DNA of 49,293 nucleotides from Actinobacteria bacterium OV450 (lineage in GTDB: Bacteria; Actinomycetota; Actinomycetes; Streptomycetales; Streptomycetaceae), in the NCBI GenBank assembly GCA_001298555.1, contig LJCW01000335.1, positions 1 to 49,293 of the forward strand. The letters run 5' to 3'. The position numbers and the translations under genes were made by a program. Shown piece by piece: positions 41,480-49,293 of this stretch. Within the stretch, counting starts at the first letter, position 1; each line of letters begins with the position of its first letter. The notes under the pieces are model-generated. The model was given only the letters and a program-made list of their open reading frames with translations, had not been told where the DNA came from and did no database searches.

Positions 41480-43021
41480 ATGACGGCAGCGCAGTCGGGG
41501 CGGGCAGGGCGGTCGGTACGGGGGAACACGGTCGACGGGCTGGTGCGCGACAGCGCGCTACGGGTCCCCGGCCGGCCGGCGGTCCACTACCGGGACCGCA
41601 CCTGGACGTACGCGCAACTCGACGCCGCCGTCTCCACCGGGGCCGCCGTGCTGCGGGAGCGGTACGGGCTGTCCGCCGGCGACCGGGTCGCGGCCTTCGC
41701 CCACAACTCCGACGCCTACCTGCTGGCCTTCCTCGCCTGCGCCCGGGCCGGGCTCACCCACGTTCCGGTCAACCAGAACCTCACCGGCGAGGACCTCGCG
41801 CACATCCTGGACGACTGCACCAGCGCGCTGGTCCTCGCCGACCCCGACCTGTCCGGGCGGATCCCCGGGGGCCACGCCGTACGGCCGCTGCGCGACGCCC
41901 CCGGCTCCTTCCTGGCGGAGCTCGCCGACCCGCAGCCCTTCGCGGCGGACGTCGACGCGGACGCCGTGGTCCAGCTGCTCTACACCTCGGGGACCACCGC
42001 GCTGCCCAAGGGCGCAATGATGACGCACCGGGCGCTGGTCCACGAGTACGAGAGCGCGATCGAGGCGCTGGACCTGGCCGAGGAGGACCGGCCGGTGCAC
42101 TCGCTGCCGCTCTACCACTCGGCGCAGATGCACGTCTTCCTGCTGCCCTGTCTGGCGGTGGGCGCGCAGAACACGATCCTGGACGCGCCGGCCGCCGAGG
42201 AGATCTTCGGGCTGGTGGAGGAGGGGCGGGCCGACAGCCTCTTCGCGCCGCCCACGGTGTGGATCGCACTCGCGGGCCACCCCGACTTCGGGCGCCGCGA
42301 GCTGGGCGCGCTGCGCAAGGCGTACTACGGGGCCTCGATCATGCCGGTGCCCGTACTGGAGCGGCTGCGGGCGCGGCTGCCCGGACTCGGCTTCTACAAC
42401 TGCTTCGGGCAGAGCGAGATCGGGCCGCTGGCCACCGTCCTGGGACCGGACGAGCACGAGGGGCGGATGGAGTCCTGCGGGCGGCCCGTCCGCCACGTCG
42501 AGGCGAAGGTCGTCGACGAGGACGGGTCGGAGGTGCCCGACGGCACGGCCGGCGAGGTGGTGTACCGCTCGCCCCAGCTCTGCCTGGGCTACTGGAACGA
42601 CCCCGAGGCGACGAGGAAGGCCTTCAGGGACGGCTGGTTCCGCTCCGGTGACCTCGCGGTGCGCGACGCCGAGGGGTACTTCACGGTCGTCGACCGGGTG
42701 AAGGACGTCATCAAATCGGGCGGGGTACTGGTGGCGTCCCGGCAGGTCGAGGACGTGCTCTACACCCATCCGGGGGTCGCCGAGGCGGCGGTGGTGGGCC
42801 TGCCCGACGAACGGTGGATCGAGGCGGTCACGGCCGTCGTGGTGCCGCGCGGCGAGGTGACGGAGGCGGAGCTGCTGGCGTACGCGCGGGAGAGGCTGGC
42901 CGGTTTCAAGGCCCCGAAGCGGGTCCTGTTCGTGGACGCCCTCCCGCGCAACGCCAGCGGCAAGATCCTCAAGCGGGAACTGCGCGACCGTTTCGGGCAG
43001 GAGCCCCGGCCCAACCCGTGA
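41480..43021 (+). CDS. Class I adenylate-forming enzyme, acyl-CoA synthetase
   Basis: 513 residues. ATP motif YTSGTTALPKGAMMTH; NCFGQSEIGP (A5); WFRSGDLAVRDAEGYFTVVDRVKDVIKSGG (A7-A8); catalytic lysine in PRNASGKILKRELR. Acid substrate unknown. GAGGA seven bases before ATG 41480 supports the start. The final codons and the stop lie in a 56-bp tandem duplication. Divergent from the penicillin acylase gene. Confidence 0.9.
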   Translation: MTAAQSGRAGRSVRGNTVDGLVRDSALRVPGRPAVHYRDRTWTYAQLDAAVSTGAAVLRERYGLSAGDRVAAFAHNSDAYLLAFLACARAGLTHVPVNQNLTGEDLAHILDDCTSALVLADPDLSGRIPGGHAVRPLRDAPGSFLAELADPQPFAADVDADAVVQLLYTSGTTALPKGAMMTHRALVHEYESAIEALDLAEEDRPVHSLPLYHSAQMHVFLLPCLAVGAQNTILDAPAAEEIFGLVEEGRADSLFAPPTVWIALAGHPDFGRRELGALRKAYYGASIMPVPVLERLRARLPGLGFYNCFGQSEIGPLATVLGPDEHEGRMESCGRPVRHVEAKVVDEDGSEVPDGTAGEVVYRSPQLCLGYWNDPEATRKAFRDGWFRSGDLAVRDAEGYFTVVDRVKDVIKSGGVLVASRQVEDVLYTHPGVAEAAVVGLPDERWIEAVTAVVVPRGEVTEAELLAYARERLAGFKAPKRVLFVDALPRNASGKILKRELRDRFGQEPRPNP

Positions 43022-43115
43022 CGCCGCGCCGCGGGGACGGTCCGGCGAGGGCCCGCGCGCCCCGGCCGAACCCCTGACGCCGCGCCGCGGCGCCGGTCCG
43101 GCGAGGGCCCGCGCG
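43004..43115. repeat. 56-bp tandem duplication spanning the CoA ligase stop codon
   Basis: 43004-43059 and 43060-43115 are near-identical. Each carries the ...PRPNP-stop coding end (TGA at 43019 and again at 43075) and the same GC-rich 3' flank. Confidence 0.85.
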
Positions 43116-43117
43116 CG

Positions 43118-43939
43118 TCACTCGGGCGGCAGGCCGGTGTCCCGGAGGCGGCGGGCCGTCAGGTGTTCGTGGACCAGGCGGCCGACGAGGGCGCCGCCGT
43201 AGACGACGAAGCCGACGCCCACCAGCCAGGACTGGACGACCAGCAGCGTGCCGAACGGGCCGTACGTGACGGCGTTGGACGCGATCAGCGGGGAGAACAC
43301 CAGCTGGGAGAAGACCCGCAGTCCGAGCAGGCCCAGGCTGGTCGCCACCGCCCCCGGCAGCAGGGCCCGCCAGCGGACCCGGCCGCCGAGCAGCAGCCGC
43401 TGGGAGCCCCAGAAGAACAGGCAGGTGCCGACGAGGTCGCCGGTGGTGCCGAGGATCGCGCCGATGGCGTCGTCGGACGGCGCGGGGATCCCGACCAGCA
43501 GCCCGAGGTAGCAGACCAGCAGGGCGAGCCAGACGACGTGTCGCCACATGGTGTGCCAGCGGGCGGTGGGCAGGTCCCACACCTTCTCGTACCCGGTCTG
43601 CACGGCCGAGCCGAAGGTCAGGCCGAAGACGGCCAGGGCCGCGAGGCCGAAGGCCGTGGTCCGTTCGAGGGCCAGGTCGGCCGCACCGAACAGCATCTCG
43701 ACCCGGGCCCGTGACGACGCGGTGACCCCGAGGGCCTGGCCGAGCCAGCGCCCGAAGCCGGACCCGCTGCCCGGGGCGGCGGCCGCGACGACGACCAGCA
43801 GCGGGACCAGGGTCAGGAACCCGAGGGCGGCGAAGCCCATGGCCCGGTGCATGAGCTCCATCTCCCGCCCCCGGCTCCACGCCAGCCCGGCCGGGGAGGC
43901 CTGGAGCCGGTCATGGAGCCGGCGGAAGATCGAGGTCAC
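43118..43939 (-). CDS. YihY/virulence factor BrkB family membrane protein
   Basis: 273 residues with about six transmembrane segments: AMGFAALGFLTLVPLLVVVAAA, LAALAVFGLTFGSAVQTGYEKVWDLP, MWRHVVWLALLVCYLGLLV and others, ending in a short basic/acidic tail. This fits the YihY/BrkB family, often called RNase BN by mistake; its function is unknown. GTG 43939 is chosen; no good Shine-Dalgarno. It is downstream of the PaaK gene on the same strand, with a 111-bp GC-rich gap. Confidence 0.87.
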   Translation of the reverse strand: MTSIFRRLHDRLQASPAGLAWSRGREMELMHRAMGFAALGFLTLVPLLVVVAAAAPGSGSGFGRWLGQALGVTASSRARVEMLFGAADLALERTTAFGLAALAVFGLTFGSAVQTGYEKVWDLPTARWHTMWRHVVWLALLVCYLGLLVGIPAPSDDAIGAILGTTGDLVGTCLFFWGSQRLLLGGRVRWRALLPGAVATSLGLLGLRVFSQLVFSPLIASNAVTYGPFGTLLVVQSWLVGVGFVVYGGALVGRLVHEHLTARRLRDTGLPPE

Positions 43940-44050
43940 GCCTCATGGACTACCCGGAGGCGCCCGCCGGGTCCCGGAGGCTCCCCCGAAGTAGGCCCGA
44001 AGGGGTGGTTCCGGCGTCCCCGGGGAAGTCGCCCCGGGCCCGTGCGGCGG

Positions 44051-45352
44051 CTACCCGGCCCCTCTGAGGTCCACCATCCGCTTGATCTTGCCCACCGAGC
44101 GCTCCAGGGTCTCCGGCTCGACCACCTCGACGGCCACGGAGACCCCGACACCCTCCTTGACCGCGCGGACCACGGCCGCCGCCGCAGCCTGCCGCTGACC
44201 GGGGTCCGCCTCCCGGCGGGCCTCCACCCGTACGGTCAGGGCGTCCATCCGGCCCTCGCGGGTCAGCCGCAGCTGGAAGTGCGGCGCCAGGCCGGGCGTG
44301 CGCAGCAGGATCTCCTCGATCTGCGTCGGGTACAGGTTGACGCCCCGCAGGATGATCATGTCGTCGCTGCGGCCCGTCACCTTCTCCATCCGCCGGAAGG
44401 CCGGCCGCGCCGTACCCGGCAGCAGCCGGGTCAGGTCCCTGGTCCGGTAGCGGACGACCGGCATGGCCTCCTTGGTCAGCGAGGTGAACACCAGTTCCCC
44501 GGACTCGCCCTCCGGCAGCACCTCACCGGTGAACGGGTCGACGACCTCCGGATAGAAGTGGTCCTCCCAGATGTGCAGACCGTCCTTGGTCTCCACGCAT
44601 TCCTGGGCCACGCCCGGCCCCATCACCTCGGACAGCCCGTAGATGTCCACCGCGTCGATGCCGAGCCGCTGCTCGATCTCCCGGCGCATCTCCTCGGTCC
44701 ACGGCTCCGCGCCGAATATGCCCGTCCGCAGCGAGGTGCTGCGCGGGTCGATCCCCTGGCGCTCCATCTCGTCCAGCAGCGTCAGCATGTAGGAGGGGGT
44801 CACCATGATGATCTCCGGCCGGAAGTCCTGGATCAGCCGGACCTGGCGGTCGGTCATCCCGCCCGACGCGGGGACGACCGTACAGCCGAGCCGCTCCGCG
44901 CCGTAGTGCGCGCCGAGCCCGCCGGTGAACAGGCCGTACCCGTACGCGATGTGCACCGTCTGGCCCGGTCTGCCGCCCGCCGCCCGGATGGACCGGGCCA
45001 CGACGTCCGCCCAGGTGGACAGGTCCCCGTCGGTGTACCCGACGACGGTGGGGCGGCCCGTCGTACCGCTGGAGGCGTGGACGCGGCGCACCTCGGAGCG
45101 GGGCACCGCGAACATGCCGAAGGGGTACTGGTCGCGCAGGTCGGCCTTGGTGGTGAACGGGAAGAGGGACAGGTCGGCGAGGGAGCGGCAGTCGTCGGGG
45201 TGCACGCCGGCCTTGTCGAAGGCCTGCCGGTAGTGGGGCACCCGCTCGTAGGCACGGCTCAGGGTGGCGCGCAGCCGCCTCAGCTGGAGCGCCGCCAGCT
45301 CGTCGCCGCTCAGCCGCTCGCCGTCGTCGTGGTCATCGCCGTACGCCGTCAT
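44051..45352 (-). CDS. paaK: Phenylacetate--CoA ligase
   Basis: 433 residues, standard for PaaK. HASSGTTGRPTVVGYT is the ATP motif; DIYGLSEVMGPGVAQECVETKDGLHIWEDHFYPEVVDP is the characteristic PaaK block; RSDDMIILRGVNLYPTQIEEILL and SVGKIKRMVDLR complete the C-terminal part. It makes phenylacetyl-CoA, the first step of the paa pathway. No paaABCDE genes are in the window, so other aryl acids are possible. Divergent from the alpha/beta hydrolase gene with operator candidates between. Confidence 0.93.
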   Translation of the reverse strand: MTAYGDDHDDGERLSGDELAALQLRRLRATLSRAYERVPHYRQAFDKAGVHPDDCRSLADLSLFPFTTKADLRDQYPFGMFAVPRSEVRRVHASSGTTGRPTVVGYTDGDLSTWADVVARSIRAAGGRPGQTVHIAYGYGLFTGGLGAHYGAERLGCTVVPASGGMTDRQVRLIQDFRPEIIMVTPSYMLTLLDEMERQGIDPRSTSLRTGIFGAEPWTEEMRREIEQRLGIDAVDIYGLSEVMGPGVAQECVETKDGLHIWEDHFYPEVVDPFTGEVLPEGESGELVFTSLTKEAMPVVRYRTRDLTRLLPGTARPAFRRMEKVTGRSDDMIILRGVNLYPTQIEEILLRTPGLAPHFQLRLTREGRMDALTVRVEARREADPGQRQAAAAAVVRAVKEGVGVSVAVEVVEPETLERSVGKIKRMVDLRGAG

Positions 45353-45413
45353 GCCGTCACCCCATCGTGAGCGTGGTCCGGGCCTGCGCCCGAGCCCGGC
45401 CCGCCTAGAACCG

Positions 45414-45427
45414 ACCGATCATTCGGT
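45414..45427. promoter_or_regulatory. PaaR-like operator candidate: ACCGA-TCAT-TCGGT
   Basis: Inverted repeat 62 bp upstream of paaK, in the form ACCG-N6-CGGT that I recall for TetR-type PaaR regulators of actinobacteria. Direct copy ACCG precedes it at 45410-45413. Confidence 0.5.
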
Positions 45428-45458
45428 AGATTGCCCCAGCGCGGCGGCTAAATCAATG

Positions 45459-45470
45459 ACTCGAACGAGT
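45459..45470. promoter_or_regulatory. Inverted repeat ACTCG-AA-CGAGT upstream of the alpha/beta hydrolase gene
   Basis: Perfect 5-bp arms, 22 bp before the hydrolase start, in the region where its promoter must lie. A different sequence from the site near paaK. Confidence 0.4.
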
Positions 45471-45492
45471 GATCGCATGATGGGATGGCCCC

Positions 45493-46356
45493 ATGCCGAT
45501 CTTCACCTCTTACGACGGAACCGAGCTGGCCTACCACGTCAAGGGTGAGGGCGAGCCGCTCGTCTGCCTCCCGGGCGGCGCCATGCGGGCCTCCGCCTAC
45601 CTGGGCGACCTCGGGAGGCTGACCGCCGGACGCCGGCTGGTCCTCCTCGATCTGCGGGGTACGGGCGACTCGCAGGTCCCGGCCGACGAGTCCACGTACC
45701 GGGTCGACCACCAGGTCGCCGACGTCGAGGCGCTGCGGATCCACCTCGGACTGGAGCACATGGACGTACTGGCCCACTCCGCCGCCGGCAACCTCGCCCT
45801 GCTCTACGCGGCGGCGCACCCGGCCCGGCTGCGCCGCCTGGCCCTGGTCACCCCCACCTGCTGGGCCGTGGGCCTCGACTCGACCCCCGAGCAGCGCCTG
45901 GAGGTGGTCCGGAAGCGGGCGGGCGGCGAGCCGTACGACAGTGCCGTCGCCGCCTACGAGGAGATCCTCGGCGCCCTCGCGGCCGGCGGCACCCCGGCCC
46001 CGGCGGACTGGAGCCGGGCGATGCCCCTCGCATACGGGCGCTGGGACGCGCAGGTGCGCGCCCACATCGACGCGAGCGACCGCGAGAAGAACGCGGCGGC
46101 CTCTGCCGCCTTCGCGGGCCCCGGCGCCTTCGACCCGCCCGCCACCCGGGCCGCCCTGCGGAGCGTGAGCGGCGAAGTGCTGGTGCTGGCCGGGGAGCTG
46201 GACAGCAACCCCACGGCCGGCCTCGCCGCCGAACTCGCGGCGCTCTTCCCCCGGGGACTGGCCGACGTCCAGCCAGGCGGCGCGCACTTCCCGTGGCTGG
46301 ACGACCCGAAGTGGTTCGCGGCCCGTGTGGAGCGCTTCCTGGCCGCCGGAGTCTGA
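45493..46356 (+). CDS. Alpha/beta hydrolase
   Basis: 287 residues. Opens MPIFTSYDGTELAYHVKGEGEPLVCLPGGAM with the oxyanion region. The nucleophile elbow is AHSAAGN (Ser, with Ala in place of the first Gly), the acid is in VLAGELDSNP and the His in GGAHFPWLDD. A cap region lies at about 130-200. Substrate unknown; it could be a lactone or ester hydrolase. No clear Shine-Dalgarno. Divergent from paaK. Confidence 0.88.
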   Translation: MPIFTSYDGTELAYHVKGEGEPLVCLPGGAMRASAYLGDLGRLTAGRRLVLLDLRGTGDSQVPADESTYRVDHQVADVEALRIHLGLEHMDVLAHSAAGNLALLYAAAHPARLRRLALVTPTCWAVGLDSTPEQRLEVVRKRAGGEPYDSAVAAYEEILGALAAGGTPAPADWSRAMPLAYGRWDAQVRAHIDASDREKNAAASAAFAGPGAFDPPATRAALRSVSGEVLVLAGELDSNPTAGLAAELAALFPRGLADVQPGGAHFPWLDDPKWFAARVERFLAAGV

Positions 46357-46385
46357 GCGCCGGTGGCGCAGGATCCGGGGGCGCA

Positions 46386-46482
46386 GGGTCCGGGGCACGC
46401 AGCACCTCCGGACCCCGCGGCCGCGGACCGCGCCGGGCGGTGGGCGGGGCCCGGGGGGACCCGGCTGGACCTGCCCACCGCC
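46386..46482. terminator. Paired hairpins between convergent genes
   Basis: GGGTCCGG (46386-46393) with CCGGACCC (46408-46415), and GGCGGTGGGC (46436-46445) with its complement at 46473-46482. Confidence 0.65.
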
Positions 46483-46499
46483 TGCCGCGACCCCGCTCG

Positions 46500-48131
46500 T
46501 CAGCGCCCCGCGTCCGCCTCCGTCGCCACCGACTTCGCCCAGCGGTAGTCCGCCTTGCCGCTCGGCGAGCGCTGGATGGCCGGCGCCACCACCAGCTGGC
46601 GCGGAATCTTGTACCCCGCGAGCCTGGTCCGGCAGTGCCGCTGGATGTCGTCCAGGGTCGGCTCGGGCGCGCCCGCCCGCACCTGCACCACCGCCGCCAC
46701 GTGATTGCCCCACTTCGCGTCCGGCACCCCCGCGACCAGGGCGTCGTACACGTCCGGATGGGACTTCAGCGCCTGCTCGACCTCCTCCGGATACACCTTC
46801 TCGCCGCCCGTGTTGATGCACTGGGAGCCGCGCCCGAGGACCGTGACGATGCCCTCCTCGTCCACCGTCGCCATGTCCCCGAGCAGCACCCACCGCTCGG
46901 AGCCCTTCCGGAAGAAGGTCTCGGCGGTCTTCTGCGCGTCGTTGTAGTAGCCGAGCGGGACGTGGCCGCGCTGCGCGAGCCGCCCCGGTACGCCCACCGG
47001 CACCGGCTCGTGCGTCACCGGGTCCACCACCTGCGTACGGTCGTTGACCACGAGGCGGAAGCCCCTCTCCGGGCCCGAGTCGTCGGCCGCCCTGCCGTTC
47101 GACCCCGACTCCGAGGAGCCGAAGTTGTTCAGCAGCAGCACGTGCGGCACGAGCCGCTGGAACTCCGCCCGGACCGTCTCCGACATGATCGCCCCGGACG
47201 AGGAGACGCTGAACAGCGAGGACAGGTCGGTCCCCTTGAGCGGGCCCTTCAGGGCGTCGATGAGCGGCCGGAGCATCGCGTCGCCCACCAGCGACACGCT
47301 CGACACCTTCTCCTTCTCGATCGTGCGGAGCACCTCCTCCGGCGCGTACTTGCGGTGGATGACCACCCGCTGGCCGTAGTTGAAGGCGATGAACGAGGTC
47401 AGTGTCGACGTTCCGTGCATCAGCGGGGGAGCGGGGAAGAAGGTCAGCCCCGCACCCTTCGACGCCACCCGCTCGGCCAGCTCCTCGGGCCGCTTCACCG
47501 GCTCGCCCGAGGGCTCGCCGCCGAACAGCCCCGCGAAGAACAGGTCCTCCGCGCGCCACATGACGCCCTTGGGCATGCCGGTGGTGCCGCCCGTGTAGAT
47601 GATGAAGAGGTCGTCGGGGGAGCGGGGCGCGAAACCGCGCCCGGGTGAACCGGCCGCTTCGGCGTCCGCGTACGCGACCGGGGTGAGCGACGGCTCCGGC
47701 GCTCCCCCGGGGACCGGCCCGACGCGGATCAGGTGGCGCAGCTTGGGCGTCTGCGGCAGGGCGGCGGCCACCCGGTCGGTGAACTCGCCCTCGAAGACGA
47801 GCGCGGCGAGGTCGGCGTCGTTGTAGAGGTAGACCAGTTCCTCCTCCACGTAACGGTAGTTGACGTTCACCGGTACGAGGCGGGCCTTGAGGCAGGCCAG
47901 GACGGTCTGGAGGTACTCGATCCCGTTGTAGAGGTGCAGTCCCAGGTGCTCGCCGGCCGTCAGCCCGCTGTCCAGCAGGTGGTGTGCGATGCGGTTCGCC
48001 GCGGCGTCCAGCTCCGCGTACGTGAGGCGGCGCTCGGCGCCGGTGCCGGGGTGGTCCACGTACACCAGGGCCTCGCGGTCCGGGACCACGTCGACGACCG
48101 ACTCGAACAGGTCGGCAAGGTTGTACTCCAC
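46500..48131 (-). CDS. Acyl-CoA synthetase (FadD-like, AMP-forming)
   Basis: 543 residues. ATP motif YTGGTTGMPKGVMW; LLNNFGSSESGSNG in the A5 region; LGDMATVDEEGIVTVLGRGSQCINTGGEKVYPEEVE for A7-A8; catalytic lysine near the end in SPSGKADYRW. Similar to the FadD3/FadD17 group of actinobacterial catabolic ligases. GTG 48131 has AGGAGG (48136-48141) just upstream. It is divergent from the enoyl-CoA hydratase gene, with site C between them. Confidence 0.9.
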   Translation of the reverse strand: MEYNLADLFESVVDVVPDREALVYVDHPGTGAERRLTYAELDAAANRIAHHLLDSGLTAGEHLGLHLYNGIEYLQTVLACLKARLVPVNVNYRYVEEELVYLYNDADLAALVFEGEFTDRVAAALPQTPKLRHLIRVGPVPGGAPEPSLTPVAYADAEAAGSPGRGFAPRSPDDLFIIYTGGTTGMPKGVMWRAEDLFFAGLFGGEPSGEPVKRPEELAERVASKGAGLTFFPAPPLMHGTSTLTSFIAFNYGQRVVIHRKYAPEEVLRTIEKEKVSSVSLVGDAMLRPLIDALKGPLKGTDLSSLFSVSSSGAIMSETVRAEFQRLVPHVLLLNNFGSSESGSNGRAADDSGPERGFRLVVNDRTQVVDPVTHEPVPVGVPGRLAQRGHVPLGYYNDAQKTAETFFRKGSERWVLLGDMATVDEEGIVTVLGRGSQCINTGGEKVYPEEVEQALKSHPDVYDALVAGVPDAKWGNHVAAVVQVRAGAPEPTLDDIQRHCRTRLAGYKIPRQLVVAPAIQRSPSGKADYRWAKSVATEADAGR

Positions 48132-48236
48132 CGTTCCTCCTCACCCCCGAGGTATCCCGTTTCCGGGCCGTGGCCGTGCAGCCCGGCGGTCATTAGAGCG
48201 CCGCTCAGCCCAAGTGGGAAGGGCGCGGCCCAAAAA

Positions 48237-48253
48237 TCTGACTGGGTGTCAGA
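48237..48253. promoter_or_regulatory. Acyl-CoA-locus operator candidate, site C: TCTGAC-TGGGT-GTCAGA
   Basis: Perfect 6-bp arms with a 5-bp centre in the 186-bp divergent region between the FadD-like and crotonase genes. Same motif and flanks as site A (34666-34682). Confidence 0.75.
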
Positions 48254-48317
48254 AAACTATTGAACTGCACCCTGCCCTCCTGCAACCTGTTCTAGGTCTT
48301 GAGACGGGAGGACGGCA

Positions 48318-49118
48318 ATGGGTGGGACCGAACACCTGACCGTGGAGCGCCACGGCGCCACGCTGGTGCTCACCATGAACAGGCCCGAGGCGAAGAACGC
48401 GCTCTCGCTGCCGCTGCTGGTGGGGCTCTACGACGGCTGGCTGGAGGCGGACGCCGACGACACGGTCCGCTCCGTGATCCTGACCGGTGCGGGCGGCGAC
48501 TTCTGCGCCGGAATGGACCTCAAGGCGCTGGCCGGCAAGGGGATGGCGGGCGACGAGTACCGGGACCGGCTGAAGGCCGACCCCGACCTGCACTGGAAGG
48601 CGATGCTCCGCCACCACCGGCCGCGCAAGCCGGTGATCGCGGCCGTGGAGGGCTACTGCGTGGCCGGCGGGACCGAGATCCTCCAGGGCACGGACATCCG
48701 GATCGCGGGCGAAGGCGCCACCTTCGGGCTGTTCGAGGTCCGGCGGGGCCTGTTCCCGATCGGCGGCTCGACCGTACGGCTGCCCCGGCAGATCCCGCGG
48801 ACGCACGCACTGGAGATGCTGCTGACCGGGCGGCCCTACTCCGCCGAGGAGGCCGCCCGGATCGGGCTCATCGGGCGGGTGGTCCCGCAGGGGGGTGCGT
48901 TGGAGGCGGCGTTGGGAATCGCCGAGCAGGTCAACGCGTGCGGGCCGCTGGCCGTCGAGGCCGTCAAGGCCTCCGTCTACGAGACGGCCGAAATGACCGA
49001 GCGGGAGGGGCTGGCCTCCGAACTGGTGCGGGGGTGGCCGGTCTTCGACACGGCCGACGCGAAGGAGGGGGCGCGGGCGTTCGCCGAGAGGCGGCCCGCC
49101 CTGTACCGGCGGGAGTAG
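48318..49118 (+). CDS. Enoyl-CoA hydratase/isomerase (crotonase family)
   Basis: 266 residues. LTMNRPEAKNALS, the oxyanion-hole stretch GGDFCAGMDLKAL, and VIAAVEGYCVAGGTEIL with FGLFEVRRGLFPIGGST are crotonase signatures. The second acidic residue position should be in the EVRRGLFP segment. It hydrates or isomerises an enoyl-CoA, in beta-oxidation or related catabolism. GGGAGGA (48304-48310) supports ATG 48318. It probably shares control with the divergent FadD-like gene. Confidence 0.9.
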   Translation: MGGTEHLTVERHGATLVLTMNRPEAKNALSLPLLVGLYDGWLEADADDTVRSVILTGAGGDFCAGMDLKALAGKGMAGDEYRDRLKADPDLHWKAMLRHHRPRKPVIAAVEGYCVAGGTEILQGTDIRIAGEGATFGLFEVRRGLFPIGGSTVRLPRQIPRTHALEMLLTGRPYSAEEAARIGLIGRVVPQGGALEAALGIAEQVNACGPLAVEAVKASVYETAEMTEREGLASELVRGWPVFDTADAKEGARAFAERRPALYRRE

Positions 49119-49197
49119 CCGGACCCCCGGCCGCACCCCCGGCCGCCCCCGACGCCCCCGCTCCCGCGGGGGGCGCCGACGACCGCCGGTGGAAGAA

Positions 49198-49293
49198 GTG
49201 ACCGCCCCACACCCCACCGAGCGCGCCGCTGCGCCCCGCTCGGCCGTCGACCAGCTGAACGCTCTCCTCGTCCGGCTCTCCGGCCCCCCGGAC
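49198..49293 (+). CDS. Start of an unidentified gene, cut by the window end
   Basis: GTG 49198 opens a frame that runs off the end: VTAPHPTERAAAPRSAVDQL and on. It lies 79 bp after the crotonase gene on the same strand, and GGAAG at 49191-49195 is a weak ribosome site. GTG 49189 is in frame. Too short to identify. Confidence 0.4.
   Translation, partial: MTAPHPTERAAAPRSAVDQLNALLVRLSGPPD

Noticed and set aside
45448..48144. An 898-codon minus-strand frame over the hydrolase and FadD-like gene
   Set aside because: Arg/Gly/Pro-rich shadow translation; the true CoA ligase motifs are in a neighbouring frame.
1..49293. A secondary-metabolite cluster, prophage or integrated plasmid
   Set aside because: No PKS/NRPS, terpene, phage structural, integrase or replication genes are visible; gene content is scattered metabolic and regulatory.

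Overview
The window is chromosomal DNA of a high-GC actinomycete, almost certainly a Streptomyces species. Base composition is very GC-rich, codons end in G or C, and GTG starts are common. It holds an actinomycete-type gene set: homodimeric E1 aceE, glnA with paired GlnR boxes, lipA-lipB beside a DUF4191 membrane protein, an NsdA-like regulator, SpoIIE-type phosphatase, MpaB-type oxygenase and an F420/DDN-family enzyme. I see no rRNA, tRNA, CRISPR array, phage or transposase gene. Species cannot be fixed from the sequence alone.

Layout. 1-12.3 kb is housekeeping: the end of a lipase-like gene, a GntR regulator, aceE, a divergent SDR/TetR pair, glnA, an RDD protein, DUF4191 protein, and the lipoate genes lipA and lipB (LipA/LipB lipoylate the E2 partner of AceE). 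12.5-21 kb is mixed: an NsdA-like regulator, an FAD oxidoreductase/TIGR01777 epimerase/VIT-type transporter run, a PP2C phosphatase, a small basic protein, an ArsC-like protein and a MocR/PdxR-type regulator that ends exactly at a 172-bp hairpin element with terminal inverted repeats. 21-24.6 kb looks like a stress and regulatory block: CBS-BON protein, an orphan cyclic-nucleotide-binding protein, a TetR and a Tat-exported agmatine deiminase-like protein sharing one operator motif. 24.8-29.5 kb holds a (frameshifted) MpaB oxygenase, a Ser/Thr kinase with about seven TPRs, and a phytoene-desaturase-like oxidoreductase joined to the kinase by an ATGA overlap.

29.5-34.6 kb has a DDN-family enzyme, an FAD monooxygenase/TetR divergon with two strong operators (one a perfect 28-bp palindrome), a VOC protein and a secreted beta-lactamase-fold hydrolase. 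34.7-49.1 kb is rich in acyl-CoA genes: nitronate monooxygenase plus CoA ligase, ChaA antiporter, penicillin-acylase-family enzyme, a second CoA ligase, YihY/BrkB, phenylacetate-CoA ligase, an alpha/beta hydrolase, a third CoA ligase and a crotonase. Three separate acyl-CoA promoters here carry the same 17-bp inverted repeat (TCTGAY-N5-RTCA...), suggesting one unseen regulator.

The most rewarding leads are that shared acyl-CoA operator, the TetR/agmatine-deiminase operators, the 28-bp palindrome divergon, the hairpin element at 20936-21107, and the kinase-oxidoreductase coupling. All functional statements are by reading motifs; no database search was possible.
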